Assembly (NCBI GenBank): GCA_017415555.1
Contig: JAFQGF010000040.1
Span: 57,180-121,179 of the forward strand
Length of the DNA: 64,000 bases
Source of the DNA: Akkermansia sp.
GTDB lineage: Bacteria; Verrucomicrobiota; Verrucomicrobiia; Verrucomicrobiales; Akkermansiaceae
Direction: 5' to 3'
Positions 1 to 7,594 of this stretch are shown one piece after another. The notes below the pieces were generated by a model. The model had not been told where the DNA came from. It worked only from the letters and a program-made list of their open reading frames with translations, and searched no databases. Position 1 is the stretch's first letter. Each line of letters begins with the position of its first letter. Both the position numbers and the translations under genes were made by a program.

Positions 1-1
1 C

Positions 2-1036
2 CGCGTGGCAGATGTCCAACGGGGACGCCTCATTGTGCTGGAACACGTACCGGACTGGTGGGCAGCAGAGCTGCAGGGATTCCGCCACACGCACAACATC
101 GACCGCATTGAACACCATTTCCTGACGGACGAGGCACAGACATGGGAAATGTTTCTCAACGGCAGGCTGAATATGCTGCAAACACGCAATGTAACCGCCT
201 GGGAAAACAAAATGGATGGGGTAGCCGCTGCTGAAGATGGGCGAATCTCCCTGCACAGCCTGCGGATAGATTGCCCCATGCCACCCTACGGCATTGCAGT
301 CAATGCTCGGGCTCTGCCGGGCAGAGAGCTGCGCCGCGGACTCATGCATGCGCTGGATATGCAGCGCGTTACAGATGTTCTCTTCCGAGGCTATGCGGAA
401 CGCCTGCGACAATTCACGACCGGGTACAGGCATCTGACACACCAAACGCCGCTCTGTGACTATAATCCGGCAGAAGCCCGAGACTGTTTCGCACGCGCCG
501 GATACACACACACAGGCACGGATGGCATTCTGCAAAATGCGGATGGTCGGCGGCTTAGCATCCGTTTTTCCTTCTCCCCCTCCGATAAACTCAACACCAT
601 CGCCACATTGCTCGCACAAAATGCAGCTGTATGCGGGGTGGAAATCATCCCCGAGCCACTGCCCTGGCAGAACCTCAGCAGCCAAATACAAAACGGCTCA
701 CACGAGCTTACCTTCTGGGCTACCATGCCGGGACTTCCACTGCCGGACTACAGACGCTTCTTCCACAGCACAGCCACGGGACACGATGCCCCCTTCCATC
801 TGCACCTGGCAGAAATGGATGAAGCGATAGAAGAAGTAGAACAAGCCCGCACATGGGAGGAAGCCGCAGAAGCCTGCGCCCGGGTGGATGACCTGATACA
901 TAGGGAAGGCATCTGGCTGCCCGCATGGATGGAAAACCGCGCAAATATAGCCACATGGAAGCACATCCGACTGCCGGAAAACTACGCCGGTCCCTACGAT
1001 GTGGCAGAATCTCACCAACTGTGGATTGAACACTGA
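2..1036 (+). CDS. Peptide/nickel ABC transporter substrate-binding protein, C-terminal part (5' end outside window)
   Basis: The visible 343 or so residues resemble the C-terminal lobe of family 5 extracellular solute-binding proteins (OppA/DppA type), which capture oligopeptides in the periplasm and deliver them to an ABC permease. Supporting features are the run of predicted alpha/beta segments around 'RRGLMHALDMQRV' and 'DYNPAEARDCFARAGY', typical of the region where these proteins list helix-rich 'P..A..LL..AGY' motifs, and the terminal 'IWLPAWMENRA' segment. The frame is open to the left edge (a GTG at 5 is merely the first possible start), so the N-terminus with its signal peptide lies outside the window. 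The downstream TonB-like gene starts 2 bases after its stop, suggesting one operon. Family assignment is fairly sure; substrate is unknown. Confidence 0.75.
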   Translation, partial: RVADVQRGRLIVLEHVPDWWAAELQGFRHTHNIDRIEHHFLTDEAQTWEMFLNGRLNMLQTRNVTAWENKMDGVAAAEDGRISLHSLRIDCPMPPYGIAVNARALPGRELRRGLMHALDMQRVTDVLFRGYAERLRQFTTGYRHLTHQTPLCDYNPAEARDCFARAGYTHTGTDGILQNADGRRLSIRFSFSPSDKLNTIATLLAQNAAVCGVEIIPEPLPWQNLSSQIQNGSHELTFWATMPGLPLPDYRRFFHSTATGHDAPFHLHLAEMDEAIEEVEQARTWEEAAEACARVDDLIHREGIWLPAWMENRANIATWKHIRLPENYAGPYDVAESHQLWIEH

Positions 1037-1037
1037 T

Positions 1038-1691
1038 ATGCGTTCACGACCACGACAAAATCCCATACCGCCACTCGTCATTACAGGTGGCATATTAAGC
1101 CTGATGATTCTGGCAGGTCTTTGGTGTACCGAGTGGAAAAGCGCATACACCGACACAGCCATCCGAGCTTTTTTTGCAGAAAGCGCCCGCCCTGTTCAGC
1201 AGAGCAGAAACATCTGCATTCCTCAGGCACCAGCACCGGAAACAGAGATTACCTGTGAGCCTATGCTATACCTCAGCGAGGCCCTGCCGGATGCCATGGA
1301 AATAGAAGATATACCATCCCCGCAGCCGAAGCAAGTGCTCCTTCTTGCCTGCGAACTCTCCGAAACAGAACCTGCCCCAAGTCCCCCCTCGACCAAAAGC
1401 AGCACATTAGCTCCCCCTTCGCAGCTTATTCCGCCCCGCCCGGGAGAAACACCGGCTCCACCTTATCCGCCACAGCTTCGTTCCGCGCGGCGCAGCGGCC
1501 ATGCACAGGTTCGCATCCACATCGACGCCACCGGAAAGCCCACTCATGTGGACATCATTTCTGCCACACACCCGGCATTTGCCACGGCAGCTCAGGAATG
1601 TATTCTGGCACGCTGGCACTTCACGCCGGCTCGGCAAGGTAACACGCCCGTCCCCTCCACCGCTATTCAGACCATCCTGTTCCGCATGTGA
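1038..1691 (+). CDS. TonB-like energy transducer
   Basis: A 217-residue protein with a single N-terminal membrane segment (about residues 11-29), a proline-rich middle containing 'PSPPSTKSS' and 'PPRPGETPAPPYPP', and a C-terminal TonB domain ('GHAQVRIHIDATGKPTHVDI' followed by 'ARWHFTPARQGNTPV'). TonB proteins span the periplasm and transmit proton-motive force from ExbB/ExbD to outer-membrane receptors. I chose the ATG at 1038 because it directly follows the upstream stop and puts the membrane segment at the N-terminus; an in-frame ATG at 999 would lie inside the previous gene. No exbB or exbD is visible nearby. It may serve a transporter encoded upstream of the window. Confidence 0.85.
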   Translation: MRSRPRQNPIPPLVITGGILSLMILAGLWCTEWKSAYTDTAIRAFFAESARPVQQSRNICIPQAPAPETEITCEPMLYLSEALPDAMEIEDIPSPQPKQVLLLACELSETEPAPSPPSTKSSTLAPPSQLIPPRPGETPAPPYPPQLRSARRSGHAQVRIHIDATGKPTHVDIISATHPAFATAAQECILARWHFTPARQGNTPVPSTAIQTILFRM

Positions 1692-1744
1692 ACATGAGGC
1701 TATACAAATTGCCTCCAATAGCTCTTTTATGGTTCGTCCAGAAT

Positions 1745-1783
1745 AAAAAACGCTCTGGGCCTTAATAACCCAGAGCGTTTTTA
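1745..1783. terminator. Bidirectional intrinsic terminator
   Basis: A perfect 14-bp stem (1746-1759 with 1769-1782) whose outer bases are A's on the left and T's on the right, with a 9-nt loop. The A/T flanks provide a U-tract in both directions, and it sits between the convergent TonB-like gene and the lipoprotein ending at 1798. Confidence 0.92.
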
Positions 1784-1797
1784 CTAATTGAGAAACC

Positions 1798-2262
1798 TTA
1801 TCTTCTCTTTTTGCTCTTCTTCTGCTCCGGAGCGGGAGCCTGCACATTAGAAACGCCACCACCGGGAGGCAGAATCTCGATGAGATCACCCGTTGCACGG
1901 ATTACGGGATAACTGAAGAGAATGAAGTAGTTTGCACTATGCTCCACAGAGTTATTCACGAACTGGCGGGCATGTCCCTCCGGTGCGCAACCGCGCTGAC
2001 GAGCAGCCTCATACATGTTTACTACGGCTTCCGTCTCGCTGGCAAGCTTAACCGGAATAAAGCCAAGAATCTTAAAGCCCGTGGACTTACCCGTTACTCG
2101 AGATGTAACTACCTGCACATCAGAGGAATCCACATGAATACCAGTCGTGCGACCACGGTCACCACTCATCAGAGTAGGAGTTCTGGAGTCGGACATGCAA
2201 CTGGTTCCCACAAATGCCATTGCGGAGAGTAAAGCTAATGTGAAAATTTTCTTCATGGTCAT
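1798..2262 (-). CDS. Small lipoprotein, tandem paralogue of the gene at 2278-2781
   Basis: A 154-residue protein with a lipoprotein signal peptide (hydrophobic stretch then 'VGTSC' lipobox, Cys near residue 22). The mature part shares an ordered set of motifs with the neighbouring 2278-2781 product: 'GDRGRTTGI', 'TGFKILGFIPVKLASE', 'EAVVNMYEAARQRG', 'ARQFVNNSVE' and 'SANYFIL'. It ends in a basic tail rich in Lys and Arg. The layout resembles small TRL/DUF6567-like bacterial lipoproteins, but I am not certain of the family and no function is known. It lies 15 bp downstream of its paralogue and ends at a strong bidirectional terminator, so the two form one operon. Either of two ATGs (MTM) could be the start. 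Confidence 0.8.
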   Translation of the reverse strand: MTMKKIFTLALLSAMAFVGTSCMSDSRTPTLMSGDRGRTTGIHVDSSDVQVVTSRVTGKSTGFKILGFIPVKLASETEAVVNMYEAARQRGCAPEGHARQFVNNSVEHSANYFILFSYPVIRATGDLIEILPPGGGVSNVQAPAPEQKKSKKRR

Positions 2263-2277
2263 TTTAAAGTTTGAATG

Positions 2278-2781
2278 TTAGTTACCAAGGACTTTATTCA
2301 CAGCGCCTGCATATATGTTAAGAGGAGCTGTAATCACATCACCTATGCCCGGTCCTTTGGGCGCGGTACCGTTGTTAGTTGCACCACCTGCGCCGACGTC
2401 CTGAATTTCTACCAGGTCACCTGCGGCGTACACGACAGGCATGCTGCCCAGGATAAAGTAATTGGCACTACGCTCCACTGAGTTATTTACAAACTGACGG
2501 GCACGACCATCCGGAGATGCACCGCGCTGGCGAGCATTTTCATACATACGATCCACAGCTTCGGCCTCGCTGGCCTGCTTAATGGGGAGTATACCCAGCA
2601 GTTTGAAGCCGTAGGAAGCGCCATGAGCTCGCCCACATACCATTTTCACAGTATGACGATTGATGTCAACACCAGAGGTTAACCCTCTGTCGCCATGCAT
2701 TCCAGTCGGAGAATTGTGCTGTGTGCAGCTTACCAAAGCGGCCACACTCACGAGCAGCATCAACTTGAGATTGTTTTTCAT
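2278..2781 (-). CDS. Small lipoprotein, tandem paralogue of the gene at 1798-2262
   Basis: A 167-residue protein with a lipoprotein signal peptide ('AALVSC' lipobox, Cys near residue 19). The mature part carries 'GDRGLTSGVDINRHTVKMV', 'YGFKLLGILPIKQASE', 'MYENARQRGASPDG' and 'ARQFVNNSVERSANYFIL', the same motif order as the paralogue downstream, but has a different glycine-rich C-terminus ending 'NIYAGAVNKVLGN'. It is the first gene of the pair and has its own promoter (2840-2867). The pair looks like an ancient tandem duplication, because identity is confined to the central motifs. Function unknown; probably anchored to an envelope membrane. Confidence 0.8.
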   Translation of the reverse strand: MKNNLKLMLLVSVAALVSCTQHNSPTGMHGDRGLTSGVDINRHTVKMVCGRAHGASYGFKLLGILPIKQASEAEAVDRMYENARQRGASPDGRARQFVNNSVERSANYFILGSMPVVYAAGDLVEIQDVGAGGATNNGTAPKGPGIGDVITAPLNIYAGAVNKVLGN

Positions 2782-2839
2782 GTTTATAACGATTGTTAGT
2801 TGAGAGCAGCGAAAGAAAAATTATCTCTCTGCGACGCGC

Positions 2840-2867
2840 AGTATATCATTCCAAACATGAAAGTCAA
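2840..2867 (-). promoter_or_regulatory. Promoter of the lipoprotein pair
   Basis: On the minus strand, -35 TTGACT (2862-2867) and -10 TATACT (2840-2845) are separated by 16 bp, with TG one base upstream of the -10. It predicts a leader of about 50 nt before the ATG at 2781. Confidence 0.75.
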
Positions 2868-2890
2868 GAGCAAATTATCATTTTGCAATA

Positions 2891-2935
2891 CAAATATACT
2901 CCACTAAACTACAGTGATTTAGTGGAGTATATTTG
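2891..2935. other. Perfect 18-bp inverted repeat with 9-nt loop
   Basis: Positions 2891-2908 and 2918-2935 are exact reverse complements (arm CAAATATACTCCACTAAA). The repeat lies between the nagZ stop (2968) and the lipoprotein promoter, about 23 bp upstream of its -35. It lacks a U-tract on either strand, so it is either an unusual terminator for nagZ or an operator. No gene is otherwise seen in 2782-2967. Confidence 0.85.
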
Positions 2936-2967
2936 CCAGGAGTGGGATGGGATATCGACCGTGCTGC

Positions 2968-4029
2968 TCAATAATCCTGCACAGGGGAGCCTGGTGCCGG
3001 AGCGACAAGAGCGGGCACTTTCTCGTTGAAAGCGCAGAGCTCGGCCAGGTATTCGCGCCACTGAATAAAGGGCATAGGAGGGCGAGTGTGGAGCCCCATA
3101 CGGAAACGTTCTATGCGAGATTCAGCAGCCTGCAGGATATGCTGAGGCAGGCGGGATATGGCCTCAGCCGCGGCCTCCAGATGGTCGCAGGCATTGTGGC
3201 AGATAAGAGGCAAATCGCAGCCTGCACGCAGAGCCTGAGCAGCAGATTCTGCCGGGGTATACCGTTTGGCAATAGCTCCCATGCAGAGGTCATCGGTAAA
3301 CACAACGCCCTCGTAGCCAAGCTGGTCGCGCAGGAAGCCCTGCACCAGCACCGGCGAAAGAGAGGTAGGCAGTTCTGCATCAATTTCCGGGATAAGGAGG
3401 TGCGCTATCATCATGGACGGTAGCTCCGGCATGAGTGCATTGAAAGGTATGGTCGCATCCTGCAGAAAAGAATCACGCGTACCATGCAGTACGGGCAGGT
3501 CGAAATGGGGGTCACACTCTGCTGCCCCCATACCGGGAAAATGCTTGCCGCAGGTAGCAATGCCTGCGCGAACATGAGCCCGATTCCACACCCCGGCATA
3601 GGTAGTAACCGCCTGCGAATCATGCCCCCAGCAGCGGCTCGGAAGAGCATTGGCCCGGGTGGAGCCTATATCCAGCACCGGCGCGAAATTGGTATTGACA
3701 CCCAAGGTGTAGAGACACTGGGCATTGTACCAGGCCGCCTGGGTGATGAAATGGCTGCTGGTGGTGGCAGCAAGCTCGGCGGCAGAGGGAAGTTTGATAA
3801 AAATATCTGCGGTGCGCACCACGCGGCCGCCCTCCTGATCGATAGCGACAATGGGCACATCCGGCCCCGAGGTGAGCGCGCGCAGCTCATCGGTGAGCTC
3901 GCGCGTCAACTCATAGTCAACGATGTTGCGGGTAAAAAGAATGTAACCCGCCGGCTGCAGACGGGAGAAAAGGTCTTTCTCCCGTGAGCTCAGCGTCACT
4001 CCCTCAATACCAGCTATAACGGGAAGCAC
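2968..4029 (-). CDS. nagZ: Beta-N-acetylhexosaminidase (glycoside hydrolase family 3, NagZ type)
   Basis: A 353-residue GH3 single-domain enzyme of typical NagZ length. It removes N-acetylglucosamine from GlcNAc-1,6-anhydroMurNAc muropeptides during peptidoglycan recycling in the cytoplasm. Diagnostic motifs are 'VAIDQEGGRVVR' (near residue 62), 'GKHFPGMGAAECDPHFDLP' with the His/Asp catalytic loop, and 'FTDDLCMGAI' near residue 245, which carries the Asp nucleophile. No signal peptide is visible, as expected for NagZ. The start is a GTG ('LPVIAGIEG' begins the barrel immediately). It lies 55 bp downstream of pyrE in the same direction and probably shares its transcript. Confidence 0.92.
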   Translation of the reverse strand: MLPVIAGIEGVTLSSREKDLFSRLQPAGYILFTRNIVDYELTRELTDELRALTSGPDVPIVAIDQEGGRVVRTADIFIKLPSAAELAATTSSHFITQAAWYNAQCLYTLGVNTNFAPVLDIGSTRANALPSRCWGHDSQAVTTYAGVWNRAHVRAGIATCGKHFPGMGAAECDPHFDLPVLHGTRDSFLQDATIPFNALMPELPSMMIAHLLIPEIDAELPTSLSPVLVQGFLRDQLGYEGVVFTDDLCMGAIAKRYTPAESAAQALRAGCDLPLICHNACDHLEAAAEAISRLPQHILQAAESRIERFRMGLHTRPPMPFIQWREYLAELCAFNEKVPALVAPAPGSPVQDY

Positions 4030-4084
4030 CGGAAACGCTTAAAGTTTGAAGTTCAAAAATTAAACATATCCCCGGCGGTTTTCT

Positions 4085-4651
4085 TTACTTACCGCCGAAA
4101 ATGCTGGCACGGGTGAACATGGGGAACACCGGAATACCGCGCCCCTCGATTGCCTCGCGACCGCCCTCCTGGCGATCCACCAGCACCAGAGCAGCCACAA
4201 CTTTGCCGCCCTCGGCCTCAATAGCATCAATAGCCTTCAGCGTTGAACCGCCGGTGGTAATCACATCATCCACCACGATAACCTGCTGCCCGGCAGCAAA
4301 GTTACCCTCAATGCGCTTGCCTCGGCCGTGATCCTTAGCCTCCTTGCGAACAGTGAACACGCAGAGAGGCTTCTCCGCATTGGCAGAATACATACCGATA
4401 GCCAGAGAAATGGGGTCAGCGCCCATCGTCATGCCGCCAATAGAGCAGGCTTCCGGGAACTTGGGAAGAATCTCCTCCTGTACCATCTGCCAGCCCACCT
4501 CGCCGATGAGGTTGGCACCGCGGGCATCCAGAGCGGTGATGCGGCAGTCGCAGTACAAATCGCTCTCCTTACCGGAAGCGAGAATGAAATGACCTGTCTT
4601 GATGGACTTTGCCAGCAAGATTTGCAAAAGTTCGGATTTGGCGTTACTCAT
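4085..4651 (-). CDS. pyrE: Orotate phosphoribosyltransferase
   Basis: A 188-residue type I phosphoribosyltransferase that converts orotate and PRPP to orotidine 5'-phosphate in de novo pyrimidine synthesis. The PRPP-binding motif 'VIVVDDVITTGGST' lies near residues 124-137, and the upstream 'FTVRKEAKDHGRGKRIEG' contains the flexible catalytic loop with its Lys residues, as in OPRTases. The N-terminus 'TGHFILASGKESDLYCD' also matches the family. It has its own promoter, and the -10 box ends only 9 nt before the ATG, so the message would be almost leaderless. nagZ follows on the same strand. Confidence 0.95.
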   Translation of the reverse strand: MSNAKSELLQILLAKSIKTGHFILASGKESDLYCDCRITALDARGANLIGEVGWQMVQEEILPKFPEACSIGGMTMGADPISLAIGMYSANAEKPLCVFTVRKEAKDHGRGKRIEGNFAAGQQVIVVDDVITTGGSTLKAIDAIEAEGGKVVAALVLVDRQEGGREAIEGRGIPVFPMFTRASIFGGK

Positions 4652-4660
4652 GACGCCCCC

Positions 4661-4689
4661 ATTCTACCCCGCTTTGACGCAAAATGCAA
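4661..4689 (-). promoter_or_regulatory. pyrE promoter (near-leaderless)
   Basis: Minus-strand TTGCAT (4684-4689) and TAGAAT (4661-4666) with a 17-bp spacer. The -10 box ends 9 nt before the pyrE ATG (4651), so the start codon is about 2-3 nt into the predicted RNA. Confidence 0.78.
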
Positions 4690-4765
4690 GAAGAATCAGA
4701 TTTTCCGACGAGACAAAGCGGGTTGAAAAAAGACACGCGAAAAAGAGAATTAACGCGCAGGTCCC

Positions 4766-6007
4766 TTACAAGCGGGGTGAGGTTTCGGGGATATCCTGCC
4801 AGCGTGTGGTATAGGCAGGCGATGCGAAAGAACGATGCCAAGGTTCTTTACGACCCTGATTAGCAAAATGAATATTATGCCCGGCCTTCTGAAGCTTATC
4901 CAGAACAGCCATAAGCTTACTGGGCGCAACATGAGGGTGCTCGAAAGTGGGGTGTACCTGCTCTGCTTTCTGCAACCCCGTAAGTAATACACCTATCTTT
5001 TTGTACTCAAACCCCGGACGAAACAGAAGCTCCAGCAGAGCCGTGGCAGCCCGGGTGAGCTCTCGCGTATCATCCGTATGGCACGGGAGGGGCACCCCCT
5101 GATTGGCAGAGTACAGCTGCTCGGCCTCCCGATAACGCGATGTGCGCAGCAGAACATACAATGCGGAGCACATCATCCCCTCCTGTCGCAGAATACGAGC
5201 GGCCTTTTCCACAAAGCGGCACAGAGCCTCGCGCAGAGTACCAAAATCTGCAACCCCTTCCTTCAAAGAACGGGATACCATAATCTGCTGCCGCACCGGG
5301 GGCTCGGTATCGTCCAGGCAAGAGGTACCGGTAAGCTCCAGTGCCAGTCGTTCGCCATGCACGCCGAAATGTTTGCGCAGGTAATGTAACCCACTGGCAG
5401 CCAATCCTGCAGCAGTGCGGATTCCCAGAGCATGCATGCGCGGGGTCAGGCGGCGTCCCACCCCCCACACATCCCCCACGGGAGTCTCTGCCAGCAGAGG
5501 ATTCCAGGCAACCGGGGTTGTCAGCGCGACTACGCCATTATATTGCGGGTGGTGTTTAGCGGTTTCGTTCGCAAGTTTGCAAAGAGTACGAGTGGGAGCA
5601 ATTCCCACGCTCACGGTTATACCGGTACCACGGCGAATCGTTTCGCGCAATTCCCTACAAAACGGAGTCCAATCGCGCAGATTATCCACACGGGCAAATG
5701 CCTCGTCCACGCTGTATTGCTGCACCTCCGGCAGGGCCGCCTCCAGCAGCATCATGATTCGCTCGGATAAATCTGCATACAGAGAGAAATTTGCCGAACA
5801 CACCACGGCCCCGGCTGCCTCCAGCCGCTCTTTGCAGCGGAAATAGGGCTCGCCCATGGCAATACCCATGGCCTTGGCCTCCGGGCTGCGGGAAATCACG
5901 CAGCCATCGTTATTCGACAGCACCACGAGGGGGCGTCGACGCCAATCCGGGCGGAACACCTGTTCACAGCTTGCAAAGAAGTTGTTGCAGTCGAATAATA
6001 AATACAC
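4766..6007 (-). CDS. umuC: Y-family DNA polymerase, UmuC type (DNA polymerase V catalytic subunit)
   Basis: A 413-residue translesion DNA polymerase close to the 422 residues of E. coli UmuC. Catalytic carboxylates are visible in 'LLFDCNNFFASCE' (Asp6) and 'YSVDEAF' (Asp101, Glu102). 'FSLYADLSERIM' and 'GITVSVGIAPTRTLCKLANE' are typical palm and fingers motifs, followed by the helix-hairpin-helix 'VWGVGRRLTPRMHALGIRTA' and the little-finger domain. The C-terminal DUF4113-like tail 'QKAGHNIHFANQGR' is UmuC-specific. The start is GTG at 6007. No umuD partner is adjacent. A palindrome resembling a Gram-positive LexA box lies inside codons 15-18. Upstream of pyrE on the same strand, but pyrE has its own promoter. 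Confidence 0.92.
   Translation of the reverse strand: MYLLFDCNNFFASCEQVFRPDWRRRPLVVLSNNDGCVISRSPEAKAMGIAMGEPYFRCKERLEAAGAVVCSANFSLYADLSERIMMLLEAALPEVQQYSVDEAFARVDNLRDWTPFCRELRETIRRGTGITVSVGIAPTRTLCKLANETAKHHPQYNGVVALTTPVAWNPLLAETPVGDVWGVGRRLTPRMHALGIRTAAGLAASGLHYLRKHFGVHGERLALELTGTSCLDDTEPPVRQQIMVSRSLKEGVADFGTLREALCRFVEKAARILRQEGMMCSALYVLLRTSRYREAEQLYSANQGVPLPCHTDDTRELTRAATALLELLFRPGFEYKKIGVLLTGLQKAEQVHPTFEHPHVAPSKLMAVLDKLQKAGHNIHFANQGRKEPWHRSFASPAYTTRWQDIPETSPRL
5954..5965. promoter_or_regulatory. Possible LexA-type palindrome inside the start of umuC
   Basis: GAACACCTGTTC is a perfect 12-bp palindrome of the form GAAC-N4-GTTC, the core of the Gram-positive LexA site. It falls 42-53 nt inside umuC rather than at a promoter, so a chance match is quite possible. 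Confidence 0.3.
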
Positions 6008-6024
6008 AAAGAAAACGCGAAAGG

Positions 6025-6069
6025 CGTATTCCGAAGTACAATTTTTTAATCACTGACCTCCGGAATACG
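6025..6069. other. Inverted repeat between gatB and umuC
   Basis: CGTATTCCG (6025-6033) is the reverse complement of CGGAATACG (6061-6069), with a 27-nt AT-rich loop. Read on the minus strand it follows the gatB stop and is trailed by a T-rich stretch, so it may be a weak gatB terminator. It also covers the region where a umuC promoter would be expected; I see no good -10 box there. Confidence 0.45.
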
Positions 6070-6094
6070 TTCCCTGCAGGATGAAGGCTTATTC

Positions 6095-7561
6095 TTACAG
6101 GCCAAGTTTGGCCATGAGGATTTCCGTGACGAGTTTAGGATTGGGCTTGGGGTTGCTGTTCTTCATTACCTGCCCGGTAAGAGCATTGATGAGCTTCATG
6201 TTCCCACCCTTCACCAGAGCCACTTTATCCGGATTATCGGCAATCACTTTCTCCACCAGAGCTTCCAGTGCTCCGCTGTCGGCCTTTTTGTAGCCCAGAG
6301 CTGCAGCCGCTGCGGCTGCAGTCTGCTCCGGATGGGTCCAGAGCACCTCCAGCACCTCACGAGCCTGACTGACGGAGCAGATGCCATCCTCCACCACATC
6401 CACCAGCCCGGCCAGTGTTGCCGGGGGTACGGGACAGGTCTCTATCTCGCATTCTTTCTCAGCCAACACCGTAGGGTAAATGTTGATAAGCCAGTTGGCT
6501 ACCTTGCGCGGAGCCTTTGTGGCAGCAGCCGCCGTTTCGAAATAGGAACAGAGCTGAGCATCTGCCACGAGCGTGTTGGCATCCGCCACGGGGAGCCCAT
6601 ACTGCTCCATAAGGCGCTGCTGGCGGGCGTCCGGCAGCTCGGGCATCTCCTGCTGCATTTTCTCCACATACTCCGCGGTGTGTACGGGAATCAAATCCGG
6701 GCAGGTGTGGTAACGGTAGTCGTGGGCGTTCTCCTTGGTGCGCATCACAATGCTCTCGCCCAGGTCATCATCCCATCGGCGTGTGGACTGCACCTGCACA
6801 ATGCCGCGATCCAGCTCATCTGCCTGGCGGTTAATCTCGTAGATAAGAGCGCGGCGCGCGGCAGACATGGAGTTGATGTTCTTCATCTCTATCTTGGCGC
6901 CCAGTTCCTTCTGTCCTTTAGGGCGCAGGGAGACGTTCACATCACAACGCATCTGCCCCTTCTCCATGTCGGCATCCGAAATACCGCCGCAGATGAGAAT
7001 CTGCTGCAGACTCTTCAGGTAGGCATACGTTTCGTCCGGACTGGTGAGGTCGGGCGCAGACACTATCTCCATGAGCGGAGTGCCGCCTCGGTTGTAGTCT
7101 ACCAGAGAATAGGAACCGTAGTGGGTGAGCTTGGCGGCATCTTCCTCCAGGTGGATGTGGTCGAGCTTCACCGTACGCACAACGGCGCCCTCTGTCTTAA
7201 GTTTGCAGTCAGCCGGGAATGCCCAGGAATAGAGCGGCACCTCCCCCCCGATGCAGAGCGGCAAATCCAGCTGGCTGGTCTGGTAGTTCTTGGGCATATC
7301 GGCGTAGAAGTAATTCTTGCGATCCCACTTGGAGACAGGCGGCATGCTGCACCCCAGCATCAAGCCCGTCAGCACCGTCCGCTCGATGGCAAATTTATTG
7401 AGCACCGGCAGCGCACCGGGCATACCGAGGCAGGTGGGACATACATTCGTGTTGGGCTCGTAGCCGAACCCTGCCTTGCAGGAGCAGAACATCTTTGTAG
7501 CTGTCTTAATCTGGCAGTGAACTTCCAGACCTATTGTCACCAAATAATCAGAAACAGGCAT
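6095..7561 (-). CDS. gatB: Aspartyl/glutamyl-tRNA(Asn/Gln) amidotransferase subunit B
   Basis: A 488-residue GatB of normal length. Within GatCAB it binds misacylated Glu-tRNA(Gln) or Asp-tRNA(Asn), phosphorylates the carboxyl group and uses ammonia from GatA to form Gln-tRNA or Asn-tRNA. Motifs include 'TIGLEVHCQIKTATKMFC', the Cys-containing 'CSCKAGFGYEPNTNVCPTC', 'LPGALPVLN'-like 'GMPGALPVLN', 'VDYNRGGTPLMEIVS' and 'EMKNINSMSAARRALIYEI', and the C-terminal YqeY-like tail domain ends 'NSNPKPNPKLVTEILMAKLGL'. gatA and gatC are not in the window, as is common when these genes are dispersed. It lies 33 bp downstream of the exported protein gene at 7595-8527. Confidence 0.96.
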   Translation of the reverse strand: MPVSDYLVTIGLEVHCQIKTATKMFCSCKAGFGYEPNTNVCPTCLGMPGALPVLNKFAIERTVLTGLMLGCSMPPVSKWDRKNYFYADMPKNYQTSQLDLPLCIGGEVPLYSWAFPADCKLKTEGAVVRTVKLDHIHLEEDAAKLTHYGSYSLVDYNRGGTPLMEIVSAPDLTSPDETYAYLKSLQQILICGGISDADMEKGQMRCDVNVSLRPKGQKELGAKIEMKNINSMSAARRALIYEINRQADELDRGIVQVQSTRRWDDDLGESIVMRTKENAHDYRYHTCPDLIPVHTAEYVEKMQQEMPELPDARQQRLMEQYGLPVADANTLVADAQLCSYFETAAAATKAPRKVANWLINIYPTVLAEKECEIETCPVPPATLAGLVDVVEDGICSVSQAREVLEVLWTHPEQTAAAAAAALGYKKADSGALEALVEKVIADNPDKVALVKGGNMKLINALTGQVMKNSNPKPNPKLVTEILMAKLGL

Positions 7562-7594
7562 TGTGTACGGAGGAGTTAATAGTGTATATTATAT

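Noticed and set aside
2793..3029. 78-codon frame in the nagZ-lipoprotein gap
   Set aside because: It spans the minus-strand promoter and the 18-bp palindrome and runs into nagZ; no promoter for it.
6332..7579. 415-codon open frame antisense to gatB
   Set aside because: Shadow of the conserved gatB frame; no family similarity seen.
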